Positions 36,001-50,669 of a stretch of DNA of 64,000 bases are shown here, one piece after another. Source of the DNA: Strongylocentrotus droebachiensis (lineage: Eukaryota > Echinodermata > Echinoidea > Camarodonta > Strongylocentrotidae); assembly GCA_035222895.1 (NCBI GenBank), contig JAVYIG010000889.1, positions 1 to 64,000 on the forward strand. The letters run 5' to 3'. Position 1 is the stretch's first letter. Every line of letters starts with the position of its first letter. Made by a program: the position numbers and the translations under genes. Under the pieces are notes generated by a model. It saw nothing but the letters and a program-made list of their open reading frames with translations, was not told where the DNA came from and did no database searches.

Positions 36001-37855
36001 ATCCCAATTTTCCATGGGAAAAGGCCAGTGGAAGAACGAAATCGGCTCTTACGAAGAAGCCTGACAACAAGCAGGGTGATGTGGAAATAAAAGAAGAAGT
36101 TTCTAGAGATTGTTCAATAGGAACAAGACAGAGCCAAAGGCCTTGCATAACACCTGATCGGTTCAATGGACAAACATCGTGGCATCAGTACTTGAAACAC
36201 TTTGAAGCATGCAAAGATATAAATGGTTGGACAGAGGAGCAGGCAAGTGCTTTTCTGACTGTAAGCCTTCAAGGTGAAGCACTCCGTCTGTTGGACCATC
36301 AGCACGATCGCAAACTTACGTATAGGGGACTGACCAAGCTCCTAGAGCAGCGATTTGGCCCAAGTCAACAGGCAGAAAATTTTCTGTTTGAATTGCGTCA
36401 TCGCCGTCAAGGCCAAACAGAAACACTGAAGTAACTTGGCCAAGTCATATGTGAATTGGCAATCAAAGCCTACCCAGACATTCCAGAGGTTGGGAGAAAA
36501 AGGCTCGAGAAGAACCATTTTATTGAGGCAATAGAAGACCGGACTATCCGAGAAGGAGTGCACAGAGCTAGGCCAAAGGACATTGACGAAGCTATTCGTG
36601 CGGCCATAGAGACAGAGAACTATGAAAGAATCGAAGAAGAACGAAGATCGGAGAGACGTCCGCACAAATTGGTAAGGGGTTCAGAAAAGGAATCTGAGCA
36701 ACTCATCCAGAAATTGGAGCATTTGTGTGAAAGGCAGGCAACACAATTCGAGACAATGACAAGGCTCATGAGTGAAAGATTTCTTTCTTCTGAGAGAGTT
36801 CCCAAACCACCAACTCCTGGAAATTCCGACAAGAAATGGCGGAGAAAAGAAGATTTGATATGCTTCAACTGCAACGAAAATGGACATTTCGCAAGGGAAT
36901 GTCCTCTTCCTGAAAAGGAGAGGTCGGGAAACGACGAACAGCTGACCGGAAGGTCCACGGGAAGGCTGTAAGAAGTAACGGACCTTTGTCACGTACATCT
37001 ATACGCAGATGATACCGTAATTTATTTTTCGCATAAATGTCCCACTGTTGTTGAATCTGTCTTAAATGATGAAATGGAATATCTTGATAAATGGATGTCT
37101 CGCAATAAGTTATTAATCAATTATACAAAAACTGTTACCATGCTCATTGGCACCCGTCATAAGTTATCAAAGTGTAATGTACTTAATGTAAAAATAAGAG
37201 ATACAAATATTGTTAAGGTTGACAGTACAAAATACCTCGGTATCAATATAGACAATGAATTAAAATGGGATGCTCATATAAATATAATGTGTCAGAAAAT
37301 CAGTAAACTTATTGGCTTCCTTGGTAGATTAAGACATATTATAAATGAATCTGATTTGAATCTAATCTACAAATCCATAATTATTCCACATTTCGACTAT
37401 GGAGACATTGTTTGGCAATCCGCAACTAAATCCTCCCTTTCACTTTTACAAAAGCTTCAAAACAGGGCGGGCCGTGTGATAATGAAAGTAAATCCTTATT
37501 CTCATACATCCAATCAACATGTTCATGATACTCTAAATTGGGACTTTCTAGACTGCCGTTACAAAAAGCATGTATGTACTATGATTTTTAAGATATTAAA
37601 TAATTACACTCCGTCTTATATGTCAAATAATATCAAATATCGCACGTATAATTATTCATTTCGCTCATCCCGAAATCTAGATCTCCCTAAACCGAATTCA
37701 AATAATTGCAAAAGAACATTCTTCTATAGGGGGGCGACACAATATAACCAACTACCAGAACACATCCGAAATGTAACTACATTAAGATCCTTCCATACCC
37801 TAATAACTGATATTTTTTTCTTAGCACACTTCCTTAAACTCAAATGATTTTGCAT

Positions 37856-37892
<37 letters not shown>

Positions 37893-40800
37893 TACGCGTA
37901 TGATATTATTTTTGTATATTTTGCTACCTTGGTATTTATAAAGTTGTATTTATGTTTTGTTTCTATTCTGCTTTATATCGCTTTTATGTTAATATTGTAG
38001 TGTAAGGACCCCAAGGAAGAACAGTAGTGTTCTGTAAACACTGCTGAATTGGGCTATCCACCGATTTTTGTCTATGTACATGTATAAATATTTTACTTTG
38101 TATTTTTTTACTATGTATGATATTTTGTATCTGATTTCGGAAATAAAAACAACAACAACAACAACAACAACGACTTGATGATGGAAGGATTGTAACACTT
38201 ACACCTAACGAAGAACCCAAGCAAGGCTTATTTGTAGAGGGTACCATCAGGTCTATAAAATGTAGATTCCTCATCGATACAGGTTCAACTGACACAATTG
38301 TTAGAACTGACATGTACTACAGTATTGCGAAAGAGCAGAGACCGGTTCTTGAACAAGACAACGTCAGGGTTCAGCAGGTAGATGGAACGCCACTTGATGT
38401 GCTAGGAGTTGCCTGGACAGAAGTCAAAGTTGGAAAGACAATCTTTCCAGTAAAGGTCATCTTTGCTAATATTAGGAACCAGGTAATACTTGGAATGGAC
38501 TTTTTGATTCCAACCGCTGGGGTTCTAGACTTCTTCCGGCTGGAACTCATCTTGAACGGGGAACACATTCGATGCCTTAACCAGATAGGGAGATCATTCC
38601 TAAGAAGGATTTTAGTGAAAGAAACTATTGAGGTGCAACCAGGTCAAGAAACGCTCGCGCAAGGTGAGATCGCCAACTGTGTGGACGAGATGACGGGTAC
38701 TGCCATAATCGAACCAGTTGCAGGCGGAGGCGAATTGGCTCGCCATGGGCTGGTGTTGGCAAGGTCCCTTGTCACTGCAGAGGCAGATGTTTTGCCACTG
38801 AGGTTGTTTAACCCGGGGAACAACAAGATAACACTTCGCCAGGGAACAATGGTCGGGATGATCTCACCAGCGGAAGTGCATGAAAGTGGGGAAAGGACAG
38901 AGAATAGTGGAAACGATGAAGTTCCTTCATACCTACAAGACTTGTTGCAACGAAGCCTGAGCAACATCGATCCGAAATATCACCAAGCTATCAAACAGTG
39001 CCTCGTGGATTTTCAAGATGTATTTTCTTCTGGAAGTCACGATTTGGGCCGGACCAATGCTGTCAGACACCACATCGAAACCGGCAATTCAAGACCTATA
39101 AGACAACGCCTTCGACGTCACCCTATCGTCAATCAGCAAGAGATTGATCGCCAAGTCAAATCATTAGTGCAAGAAGGTCTCATCGAACCTTCCGATAGCC
39201 CCTGGGCAGCCAATGTAGTGCTTGTGACTAAGAAGGACGGTACAAAACGGTTGTGTGTAGATTACCGCGGCCTGAATGTAGCAACTGTAAAAGACGCCTA
39301 CCCTGTCCCCCGAATAGATGAGACCTTGGATGCACTAGGCGGGGCCAAGTGGTTTTCAACCTTAGATCTAGCTGCAGGCTATTGGCAAGTTGCCCTTGAT
39401 AATGAAGCTCAAGACAAATCATCTTTTGTGGTTCGCGGTGGCCTATACAAGTGGAAGGTAATGCCATTTGGGCTGTGTAATGCCCCCGCAACTTTCGAGA
39501 GGTTGATGGAGAAAGTGATGGCTGGTCTACAATGGGACATATTGCTCATCTATTTGGATGATGTAATAGTGTTCGGTCGGACAGTTGATGAGCAAATCGT
39601 ACGACTTCGCACAACATTGGCGCGGCTCCGGGAAGCCAATTTGAAATTGAAACCATCCAAGTGCAATTTGTTTCAACAGTCGGTGAAATACCTAGGTCAC
39701 ATCGTGTCTTCAGAAGGAATCACAACCGACCCTGCCAAGGTCGAGACCATTCGGAATTGGCCCAATCCCACATGCAGCAAGGATGTTCGAAGCTTCTTGG
39801 GGCTTGCATCCTATTACCGCAAGTTCATTCGCGGGTTCGCATCCATCGCATCACCACTTCATGAACTGACTGAGAAGGCTAGGCGTTTCGAGTGGAATGA
39901 CGAATGTCAAAGAGCTTTCGAAGAGTTGAAGGAGTGCCTTATCCAGGCTCCGATCCTAGTATGTCCCTTACCAGAGGGGGATTTCCTGCTTGACACTGAT
40001 GCCAGTCAGAATGGTATAGGGGCTGTGTTGTCCCAAATTCAGGAAGGCGAGGAAAAAGTAGTCGCTTACGCAAGCAAGAAGCTATCGAGGGCTGAGAGGA
40101 ACTACTGTGTGACCCGTCGCGAGCTGCTAGCAGTTGTGTTCTATTTGAAATACTTCAAGCAGTATCTCTACGGTAGGAAGCTGACCGTTAGAACAGACCA
40201 CGCTTCTTTGCAGTGGCTCCTCAACTTCAAAAATCCAGAGGGCCAATTGGCACGTTGGATCGAGGTTATCGCAGCATACAAACTGACAATACACCATCGT
40301 CCAGGAAAGAAACATGTGAATGCCGACAGTCTGTCCAGAAAACCATGTTCTCAGTGTGGCCTTGTTGATGACACAAGTGACGGCGAAGACACATCTACAG
40401 AGACAGATACTCCCTCCGAGCAAGTCCAGTTCCATTGTAGGGCAATTATTGCCTTACCTGGGGTCACTCGAGAGGCCTTAAGAGAAGGCCAGTTGGAAGA
40501 TGATAGTATGAGCTGGGTATTGAAGGCTAAGGAAGGAAGAAGCTGTAGACCAGATTGGGAAACAATAGCCAACTCGACAGCTGCAAAGAAAACGTACTGG
40601 GCTCAGTGGGACCAATTGGATTGCAAGCAAGGAGTACTATGCAGAAAATGGGAGACGTCGGATGGGGCATGCGTGAAATGGAAGGTTATCCTGCCACGGA
40701 AGTACCGAAAAGAATACCTAGAAGCAATCCATGGGGGTACAACAGGAGGTCATCTAGGCGTTACCAAGACATTGTCAAACGTAAAACAGAGGGTTCATTG

Positions 40801-43800
40801 GTCAGGCGTGTCAGGAGACGTGAGGTCATTCATCCGGTCGTGTGACCTGTGCGCCAGAAGAAAATCCCCCTCAAAGAGGGCACGTGCTCGACTTCAACAG
40901 TACGAGGTGGGAGAGCCAATGGAAAGAGTAGCAATGGACCTTGTCGGGCCTTTACCAAAGACCATCCATGGGAATCAGTGGATCCTTGTAGTAGGGGATT
41001 ATAAAAGCAAATGGATGGAAGCGTATGCGCTTCCGGATGCTCGAGCTACAACAGTGGCCCAAAAGTTTGTCGAAGAATTTGTGTGCCGTTTTGGTGTCCC
41101 TCGTGAACTACATACCGATCAAGGAACTAATTTTGAATCGCAGGTGTTTGCAGAGATGTGTTCCCTGTTGGGCATTCGAAAGACAAGAACAACAGCTTAC
41201 AACCCGAAATCAGATGGGCTCATTGAGAGGTTCAATAAAACCCTCATCAATATCACCGCCATGCTCATCGAGCAGTCAAAGAAGTCTAGGGAATGGGATA
41301 AGTGCTTGCCATATGCAACTAGCGCATATCGCTGTACTGCACAAGAATCCACGGGAGAGTCACCCAACATGCTCATTCTCGGGAGAGAAGTGACGCTTCC
41401 AATAGACCTGACTATGGAGAATCCAAATTATCCTAGCTGTGATGAACCAAAAACAGACTACGCTGAAAAGCTACGCCAGAATCTACAACAAGCTCACGAA
41501 CGGGCTAGCGAGTGTCTTAGGAAGAGTGCCAGGCGTCAGAAACGCAATTATGACAGGAAAACTACCACCACTAATCTCAAGGAAGGGCAGTTTGTTTGGT
41601 TATATGATCACAGCAAGAAGAAGGGGGTTTCCCCGAAATTACAGCTGCGATGGATGGGTCCTTACCTAGTGGTTACGAAGATCTCAGATGTTACGTTTCG
41701 GATTCAGCTGAGTCGCCGATCGAAAGCAAAGGTAGTACATGTAGATAGGCTCAAGCTGTACACTGGTGAAGATCTTCGAGCATGGGAGTATCGCCTTAGA
41801 GTTCCTGAGGAGGAATTTCCCTTTGCTGATTCTCCTAATCTTTCCCCTGAGGTCATACCAGAAGAGATCAGCCCTGCCAGTGATGAAACTTTGTCAGATG
41901 ATCATCAACCCCAGCTTGATGAGACCCCTGCTGATGATCAACCCCAGCTTGATGAGAACTTGCCTGATGATCATCAACCCGGGCTCGATCTTCCCCCTGA
42001 TCTACCTCAGACTCCCGTGATTGAGAGTCGCTATCCCAGAAGAAGACGAAAACCACCAGATTTCTTTTATTAAATAAGAATTATCGACATAAATAATTAT
42101 TTGTGTTTTGTTCTTCACAATTGCAGAATAATGTCTAAGGAGTGGAAGAAACCAGAGGACTTGGATGGGGACCGGCTTTACAAGTGCCGAGAATGTCTTT
42201 CCACGTTCTTGTACCACCGCAGCCTGATGCGCCATATCGGGGAGAACCATCGGGATGGATCCCGGAAGTGGAATTGCAAGACCTGCGATTATTCCTCTAC
42301 CAGGCGGGGGAATTATGAAAGGCACGTGGACGGACACCGAAAGGACGAACAGCGCACGGTTTCCAGAAGAGAGTCGAGCAAAGAAAGAGAACCGGTGGGC
42401 CGGGGCGGTGAAAGGGCAAAATCCCCAGATCGACGTTGTCCGGAGACGAAGAGAGACGACAGAGACCAGCCACAGGAAAACAACACAGCCATTATAAGTG
42501 TACATCCAACTCCAGTGCCTAGTATTGATTCTTCCAGACATGCCAGAGGTAAGCCTCTTGCCATGCTTAAGAGAGCCGCATCCCAGGATGAGGTGGTTTC
42601 GTCATCGTCATCAGCATCATCTTCGTCGGAAGAAGCTGAGAGTGGAGGAGAGGGTGCCACTGGAAATGCGCGTACAGACAGACCGGTTTTCAAGAAAGCG
42701 AGAGTTGAGAAGAGGATTACGACGACCTTTATTATTGAAGGACGCGTAGTTCGTACGAGAAAGACGAAGGAGTTCTTCGACCGCTTCATATTTGTTTAAG
42801 TTAACACTAAATTTTACTGGTTTACTTGATCTGTTTTGATTACAACTATAGGCCTACAGTTTACAAATTGCTTAAATCAGGTAGGCCTACTAGAGGTCAG
42901 GTTTTTTGTTGTTGTTGTAACTTAAGTATTACTAGTGATTTTACGAGAAAAGTGTTTTGATATTCTTTACATTTCCAAACGTATTTTGGACATTGTTGAT
43001 CAATGTCTTTGTATTGTGATTACTTGTGTTATATAATTATATATCTATAAAAATAACAGGAAGAAGAGAAAAAGGCAAATGTGTAGCTTATTACGTTGAT
43101 TTGCTTGGACTTTCTTATAGATTGGTTAGGAAAACAAGAACTAATAGTAAAAACCGTTTTACATGTTTTTAATGCCTATATTGTTGAGCTATGTTTAAAA
43201 TGTCGTTTCAGTAGGTTTAGAACGAGGACGTTCTAGTCTAAGTGGGGGGTTGTGTGACGGAATGTTACAGTGTTTAACCTGAAGAGGGCGACATTTTGGT
43301 CAGATTTGATATAAGTGATTGGATAACGCTGCGAACGGGCAGTCCGTGTTTTGTACTGATGCAGTAAGTAATGCAGTAAAGTAAGCTGAAAGATCAAACA
43401 TCATTGTAAGTTGTCGTTATTTGTCTCGGATATTACTTTGATTGAAGTGATTGATGAATGCATGATTGAGATCCTCGTTGAATAGTTGTGAGTTGTGAGA
43501 GTCGACTGTCTGGGAGAGTTGACTGATTTATAAGACGAGACCTGGTTCGTGTCGTTCGGAATTGCTACCAAGTTCATGGAACCAGATCTCGTCACAATAT
43601 GTATCTACAACAAAAAAATATCAGCAAATAATATTTTTCCTTATTACATCAAAATATAAAACAGCAATAATAACTGATAACAAAATTTCAGCAGTCCATC
43701 ATTAAATAGGTATGCCATGTACGTATACAATTATTCGTTTATCAATAAATTTATGAATTTAAATCAAAATCGAAACAGAATTTTAAAAGGAATAACATTA

Positions 43801-46800
43801 AAGAAAGTTTACCTGGTATGTTTGGATAAATGATTCTGAAAAGGGTTGTTGCTGCTCCGCCGGACTTGTTCCTACTGGAATTTGAACAAATAAGTAAACA
43901 CACCTGCAGAGTCTAGATACTAGCCTTATCGTCTGATTAATAATCATAACTATATTTATACACCCTTCATGTGTTTGTTATTAATACTTTAATTACCACA
44001 AGCTGTCTCAGTTCTGAGAAGGAAAGGCACTTCTTGAAGAAAAGTTTACAAGAACATAAAAATTTAAGTAATACCCGAGGGAACAATTTTCAGAATTCAA
44101 TTCATAAATATAGTTCGACCCCCATAGTTCGGGAGAGGGAAATTGAAATTGAAAAAATAATGTAAGTACCGTAGGGGTAAATTTCCGGTTGTGCATGAAT
44201 TAGCGTATTGCCACGTGATACACAGTTCTTACTACACACTTCTATAGGCAATGCAATACGTGTGCTCAAATTACAGGCAAATTTCAGTCAAGAGCTTGGT
44301 AGAATTTTAATTAAATAAAACTTCAAACGTTTGCCAAGTTCTTACCTTGCCCACGCGGTGGCGGGCAACAACAGATACCGAACTCGAATGCAGTAGTGGG
44401 TATCCTCGAACTGCTTTTCACACTGGATGGAAAATCGAAAATTAAAAAGGAAGCATCAAATTATTCGTGTGTGATGGTCTACTTTGATATGTTTTATGCA
44501 GTTTAACCATTTGTTTTGAATATTGACAAATGCTGGATATCAAAAGCACATGTTTCACGCGGTTATGCTGTATATGCATCTACGTTCAATGTTGATTGTA
44601 CACCACACTGAGTATTATCGTCTACTAGTTTGCCACCAAAAACTGTCCATTTCTGTTCATGTTATACTTGTTACCGTATTACGTGCCTCTGTTTGTACAA
44701 ATCAAACGTTTTAATACACATCCGTGAACTAGCGGTGATTATCTGAAAGTTAGGTTATTAGTAGAGAAATATATAATTGAGCAGGGGTGTATCCAGCTAG
44801 CGTGACCCTCCTTCTTCCACGTATGCCCAGTACTTCGGTTTATAAATTCTAGATACACCACAGGTTGGTTGGTTGGTTGTTTTCTTCGTATTTTGTTGAT
44901 CAGATTAGTTAGGGGTGGCATTGATTCACAATTTTTAACCATGCTGATCAGTATCAGAAACTTAAACTTTTCTTGGATATGTTTTTCTAAACCTTTTCAA
45001 ATTATCGATAATGATAAAGATAACGATAATAATAGTGTTGATGATGATGATGATGACGACGACGATGATGATACTAATAATATTGATAGTAATAATAATA
45101 ACGATAATAATAATCATAATAATGCTACTACTACTGATGAAAATTATGACGATGTCAATATTAATATTTAAAGATAACAACAATAATAATTACGGTAGTA
45201 GTAGATGGAGTATTAGTAGTATTTACATTTGTAATGTCTTTAAGCGCTTTACAGTTGAGCGAATTGCTCATGCCAATTTTCTATTTCGAAATAGGAAATG
45301 GGCTTACGTAAATGTCTGTGAATTCCACACGTGTCACTGATCACTTGAGAAAGGCCATCAGATAACACATAATGTATACATAGCCTATACTCAGTAGCGT
45401 ACGCAGGGGGGGGGGGGGTTATCCTCCTATACCCACACATTTTTTTTTAAATTGAGGGGGGGGGTTAACCCCCCCCCCCCCCCCGCGCCTGCATATACTC
45501 TACTAACGACCAATCTTTACATGCGAATTAAACTATACGACCGAGAGTCTGTTTAAAGAGAGGGTTCATTGACATTTGAAAAATATGTAAATTATACCTC
45601 TACAGATTGCTGAGAACATGAGTACAGTACTTTTACGCTAATGTGAGGAGTAAATTAAATTAAATGTTGATGCCCTATCCAGAACCCATTTACAGATTGA
45701 AATGACGGCGATAAAACACATGCGATAGTGTGACGTCACCGAATGAACTCCTCAACTTCACACAGTTGCGATAATGTTGGATGCCTTTTGCAATTTTTAG
45801 ATATTGGTTTAACGTTGTTTGAATATTTACCGCCAGTGGTAATATTTCCTTTATTTAGGCAGTTTCAAGATAAAGTTGAGTTCTGGACACCATGCGATTG
45901 CATTATGAAAGAAACGGTATGGAATGGATCAGAAACTTGATAATGATGTCAATGACAAATTATCATTTATTAATATTAATTGTAGAAGTCTCCAACACAA
46001 ATGTGATGCATTGTCTGTACGTATGATGTCATTACGTATACAAGTTAAAATTATTATGTTTTGGAGACATTGCTAATGCTATAGTCACATTACCCAAAAG
46101 TAGCCTGCTCGGCGGCCGAGCGGCGATTTTTTAACCAATTCTGCCCGGCGGCTGGCCGGCCACCGAGCGGTGGCCGCCCAGGCACCGCTCGTTTTTAGGG
46201 CATCGCTCGGTCGCCGCTGAATTTTTAGCGCGGAGTTAAAATTTGGGCGGCGCCTGCTCACTTTTCACTCGCCGCCCAAAATACGCTCGGTGCCTGGGGG
46301 GTCGCCGCCCGGGCACCGACCTAATCGCTGGGCGATACCTAATTCCAGCAGCGACCGAGCAGGCTACTGATCGGTCGGTCGCTGCTCTGATTTGTGACCA
46401 TAGCTTAAGGGATGAAAATTTGCAATATTCTCGGTGCGATATCAATAATTATGAATAGAAAATAGAAGACTTGGACGCGATTCCTTTGAAATACCGACTA
46501 ACTGATGTTACTGACAGGTCTTCATCATTATCAGATAACATTTTTACAAATGATTCTTGCCATATCTATTCTGGAATATTATTAACTGACATTTCTGACC
46601 ACTACCCGGTATATAATATTTGTGAGACTGATATTCAACAAAAGTACCTGTCTTCTTTTAAACAGAGAGTCGACCTATCAATTTTAAAAAAAAATCATTG
46701 AAATAATGAAGACAGATTGACGACAGTTCATTGAGATAATCATTGAGAACCATTTAAAGTATGCACATAATTGCAATACACATTTCCATGGTTACCTGAT

Positions 46801-49800
46801 TTGCAGTAAGGAATCGTCTGCACATGCGCACTATCCTCCGGATGAAGTAAATTTCGAGCCAAATGAGAGAAAAGACGACGGGTATGTCTACAGCTCCTTG
46901 TATATTGCCCTTTTCCGTCTAAAAAGAGAAAATAATCTTGTAATCCCACTCATTCAGCCTAAGCACCAAGACCAGGCCCTGTTTCATTAAAACGTGTTAT
47001 CGATAACAAATTACAGTCACTGCTATAGGTTACTGAAATCGTGGTATTTGATTGGTTGAGATCAAATTTGTCATAGAAGTTTAGCATTTGTTATTCACAA
47101 ACATGGGCCAGATGCTGACTGTTTCTAACCGCACGAATTCACATTTAACGTTTAACTAATGGACAGGTTAGACCTTCTTTGATTAATCATTTAAAGTGTG
47201 ATTTTGGACAAAATCTAAAACCCAGCGACGACCGGATTTGATTTTTTAGGTATAATCCTGGCCTTTAGAATAAATTAAAAGTAGTAACCCGAAGACAATT
47301 TACGTCAACTAATAATTATGGACAAATTATATATAAATGGAAAGATTTTCTCTTGAAAAACACGAATAATTTGCTAAAAAATCATATAGATATCATGGAA
47401 AGGCGTAAAGTGCAACTTTGTGGCTAGCTAGGTCTCGCATGTGACGTCACGAATCTTGACGCTCTACGGTGGACAGCTGAAGGCAGAAAATCTGGATCTC
47501 AAAATCAACATTTTTGATTATGATTAATGCGGGCTTAAAACACATTTTGAAGAGGGAAGTTTTTATATTTGTTCAGTAAGGGTTCCCCTTCGCAATGATA
47601 TGAATTTTGTATCAACTCAAAACACTTTTGATTCTTTGGGTGACTACTTTAAATACATATAGCCCTTACTCTCTCTCTCTCTCAATCTATCTACCCCCCC
47701 CCCCCCCCTCTCTCTCTCTCTCTCCCTCCTTTTCCCTTTTCCCTCCCTCCTCCTTCCTTTCGTTTTCTATTTCATTCAATCCAATCTTGTAATCAGTAAC
47801 TTAGGAACCAGGGGCATGGGGGCGTGTCCAATTAAATGACAAAAACAAAATTGTGAAGAGATAAACGGGAGTGGGCAAGGTTGAAGGCAATGTGAAATAA
47901 GATAAATACCACCCATCCATCCCACACATCCCGCCCTTTACTTGCCCTTGTTTTCTCACATCTCATCCAAAGAGAAAGTGTTGTCGTGACCACCCCCCCC
48001 CCTCCCCTGACTCGTGACACCAGTGCCCCCATCAACGGCTAGACCAATTCTAAACCGCTGATTGTAATTGTCCTTAATAGGTTGCAAGCGAGTGTCTCAC
48101 CCCGAATGGACATGTGATGAATTTGGAGATAGTAAAGGCCAACCTGTATAAAGATAATACAAGAAACACTTTATTTCCAAATTAATAAGGAAAACTAAAT
48201 TGCTGTTCCATACTTTCTCATTAACGTGATACCTCTGAACACCGACGAGGTCAAAATATTGACAGGTAGTTTCAGGTCGGACTCTATAGGTTTAATGAAT
48301 TTATCAAAACATATTGTATTTGTATTTGTAACTATCAGGAAGACTCCATTTACATGGTATATTAATATATTATTTCATAAAACATAAGTGTAATAACAAA
48401 TATGAAAAAAGAACACAAATTTGGAAAGTTATATAGATGAATCTACTTGTAATAAAATACCGAATAAAATGAAAATATTAGCTCACTGAATATATAAAAC
48501 AAGTACACTCTTAGCATAATAAGATATTGCTAATAATACAAATAACAAAAAACATCAATAATTATCTTAACTCACTTAGAGACAAAATAAAAATTCATAA
48601 CAGTAACACTCTTCATAAATGTAATGCTTCCTGGGAGAAATTTCAATTATTTAAACATATTTGTGGCCTACACCCAGTAAGATCAATCGATCTTATTTAC
48701 TGGGTGTAAGCCACAAATATGTTTAAATAAGTAACACTCTTTTAGAAATTCTTTCTAGCTTTCATTGACCCGTATGTTTATTGTTCTACTTTATCCGTAT
48801 CGATTTGAGGTCATGGTGGACTCCCCCATCCCCCATAAAGCGTTTTCTTTATTCATTTCCATTTTGTTTTCTTTCTTTCTTTCTCTTTAATGGGAAAAAC
48901 GAGACTGTCTAAAGGGAAAGTCCACCCTGATAAAACGCTGGTATTAATAAAATCAGAAAAGCGAAGCAAACAAATTAGTGAAAGTTTGAGCAATATCCGA
49001 TTACAAGTAGGAAAGTTGTGAATTATGAAGTTTTCATTAGTTAAACACAAATTGGCAAGACTGGGACACATCTTGCGAGGTCCTCATCAGTTTTCTCTTT
49101 ACATTAAAAGTCTCAAACTTTCATTTGTCTAAGTTATTGATGATGGAATAGATTTTCCCCTACAATATGTGTGAAGAAACATAATTGCAATAATTGTATT
49201 TAGGGTGCCCGTATGGTTGAAAATTTTCTTGAGGGAAATTTTGCATTTCTGATTTGTTTTAGCACCGAGCAAATGGGAGTGGATCTCGCAAGGTACGTCA
49301 CAGAGTTGCCAATTTGTGTTTGATTGATCGCATAACTGTCTAATTTGATTTTAAATCGGAATTTGCGGAATCTTTCACTGACCTATTCCTCTCAATTTTC
49401 TGCTTCTATCAAAACCAACTTAATGTCAGGGTAGATCTCTCTTTAAATGAATGAAGACTTACCAGTTGGTGGTATACACAAGTCCAAACACATTCATCGG
49501 AATATTATCAAAGGAGACGCAAAGCGGGAACGGGTAAAAGATGAGACCGACCAAGCAAATCGAAATATATTTCAATATCTCAGACACAAAGGCTGTGAAT
49601 AAAAAAATGAAAGAAAAAAGAAGGAAAAGAAGAATTTATTTAAAAAAAGGAAAAAAAGAGAAAATTATAATATGCGATGATAAAAATCAATATCTAAGGC
49701 TATTCAATATTTGGAAATGAAACACTACAAACACTGTTTATTTGACCAACTTATTTTTCTTACAAATATCCACAGTCAGTGAGTAAATCATAAATAAATT

Positions 49801-50635
49801 AAATTAAATGAATTATCATCAGAGATCTATCCGGATTTAAATTATTATGCATGAGCCAAGTCTCCGAAGGTGAACGGAATTTGATTTCTGTTTTGGAGCC
49901 AAAACAATTTAAAATCTCGACTTTATTAAAAACGTCAATGGCTGTATTTAAATATCTTTTACTGCATAACTTGCTCATGCCCTTGTTAGTTTTCATCGAG
50001 TTCGTCATTGAAAGACTCAGATAACCTATGATATCATGATTTTTATTTAAAATGTGTTAAGAATGCTAGGTTGACATCATAGACACCGTTCCCCTGCGAA
50101 ATAAAGACCGGAACAATTGTCCTTGAAATATGTGTGGGGGAAATCCTCCACCCCCTTCCCCACTTAATGGCTAGAAGCACGTACGCCCTCGAATACCATC
50201 GTTACACAAATAATTACTAATGATAATAACCACTAATGAAAAATAATAATAATGATTATAATAGTAGTAGTATGACTACAACAACTACTACTACTATTAC
50301 TACTAATGATACTACTACGACGACGACAACGACGAAATGGATAAATGTCTTGCCAAAGAACATTAATACCGCGGCGTGACCTTACCTTTGACAATGGGGT
50401 CTATTAATCCACCTGGTTTGGGGGCTCCCTGGAGAAATAACTGCAGAACGGAACCGCTCATGGCGATGAAGGAGAACAAATAGGCTAGACGATGATCATA
50501 ATTCCTCAGGAAGTTCACAGGACTGACAAAATATGAACGAGATAATGATAACAACAGCAACAACAATAACGACAACAAAACCAACAATATCATTACTATC
50601 ATTATCAATGTTATTGTGATTTGTTATCATTATTA

Positions 50636-50669
<34 letters not shown>

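Larger units (their letters stand above)
34720..43596 (+). mobile_element. Ty3/Gypsy LTR retrotransposon with an extra C2H2 zinc-finger ORF (defective copy)
   Basis: An 8.9-kb element in an intron of the STRA6-like gene, on the opposite strand. The order is LTR (344 bp), primer-binding site, tandem-repeat leader, gag, inserted LINE, pol (protease, RT, RNase H, integrase), ORF3, polypurine tract, LTR. The ends are TGTGACG...CGTCACA. ATAT flanks it at 34716-34719 and 43597-43600, a 4-bp target duplication. RT before integrase places it in Ty3/Gypsy. The two LTRs look identical by eye, which implies recent insertion, yet gag has an internal stop and gag and pol are split by a LINE. Confidence 0.93.

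Noticed and set aside
42131-42799. ORF3 as an env gene
   Set aside because: It has zinc fingers, no signal peptide and no membrane segment.
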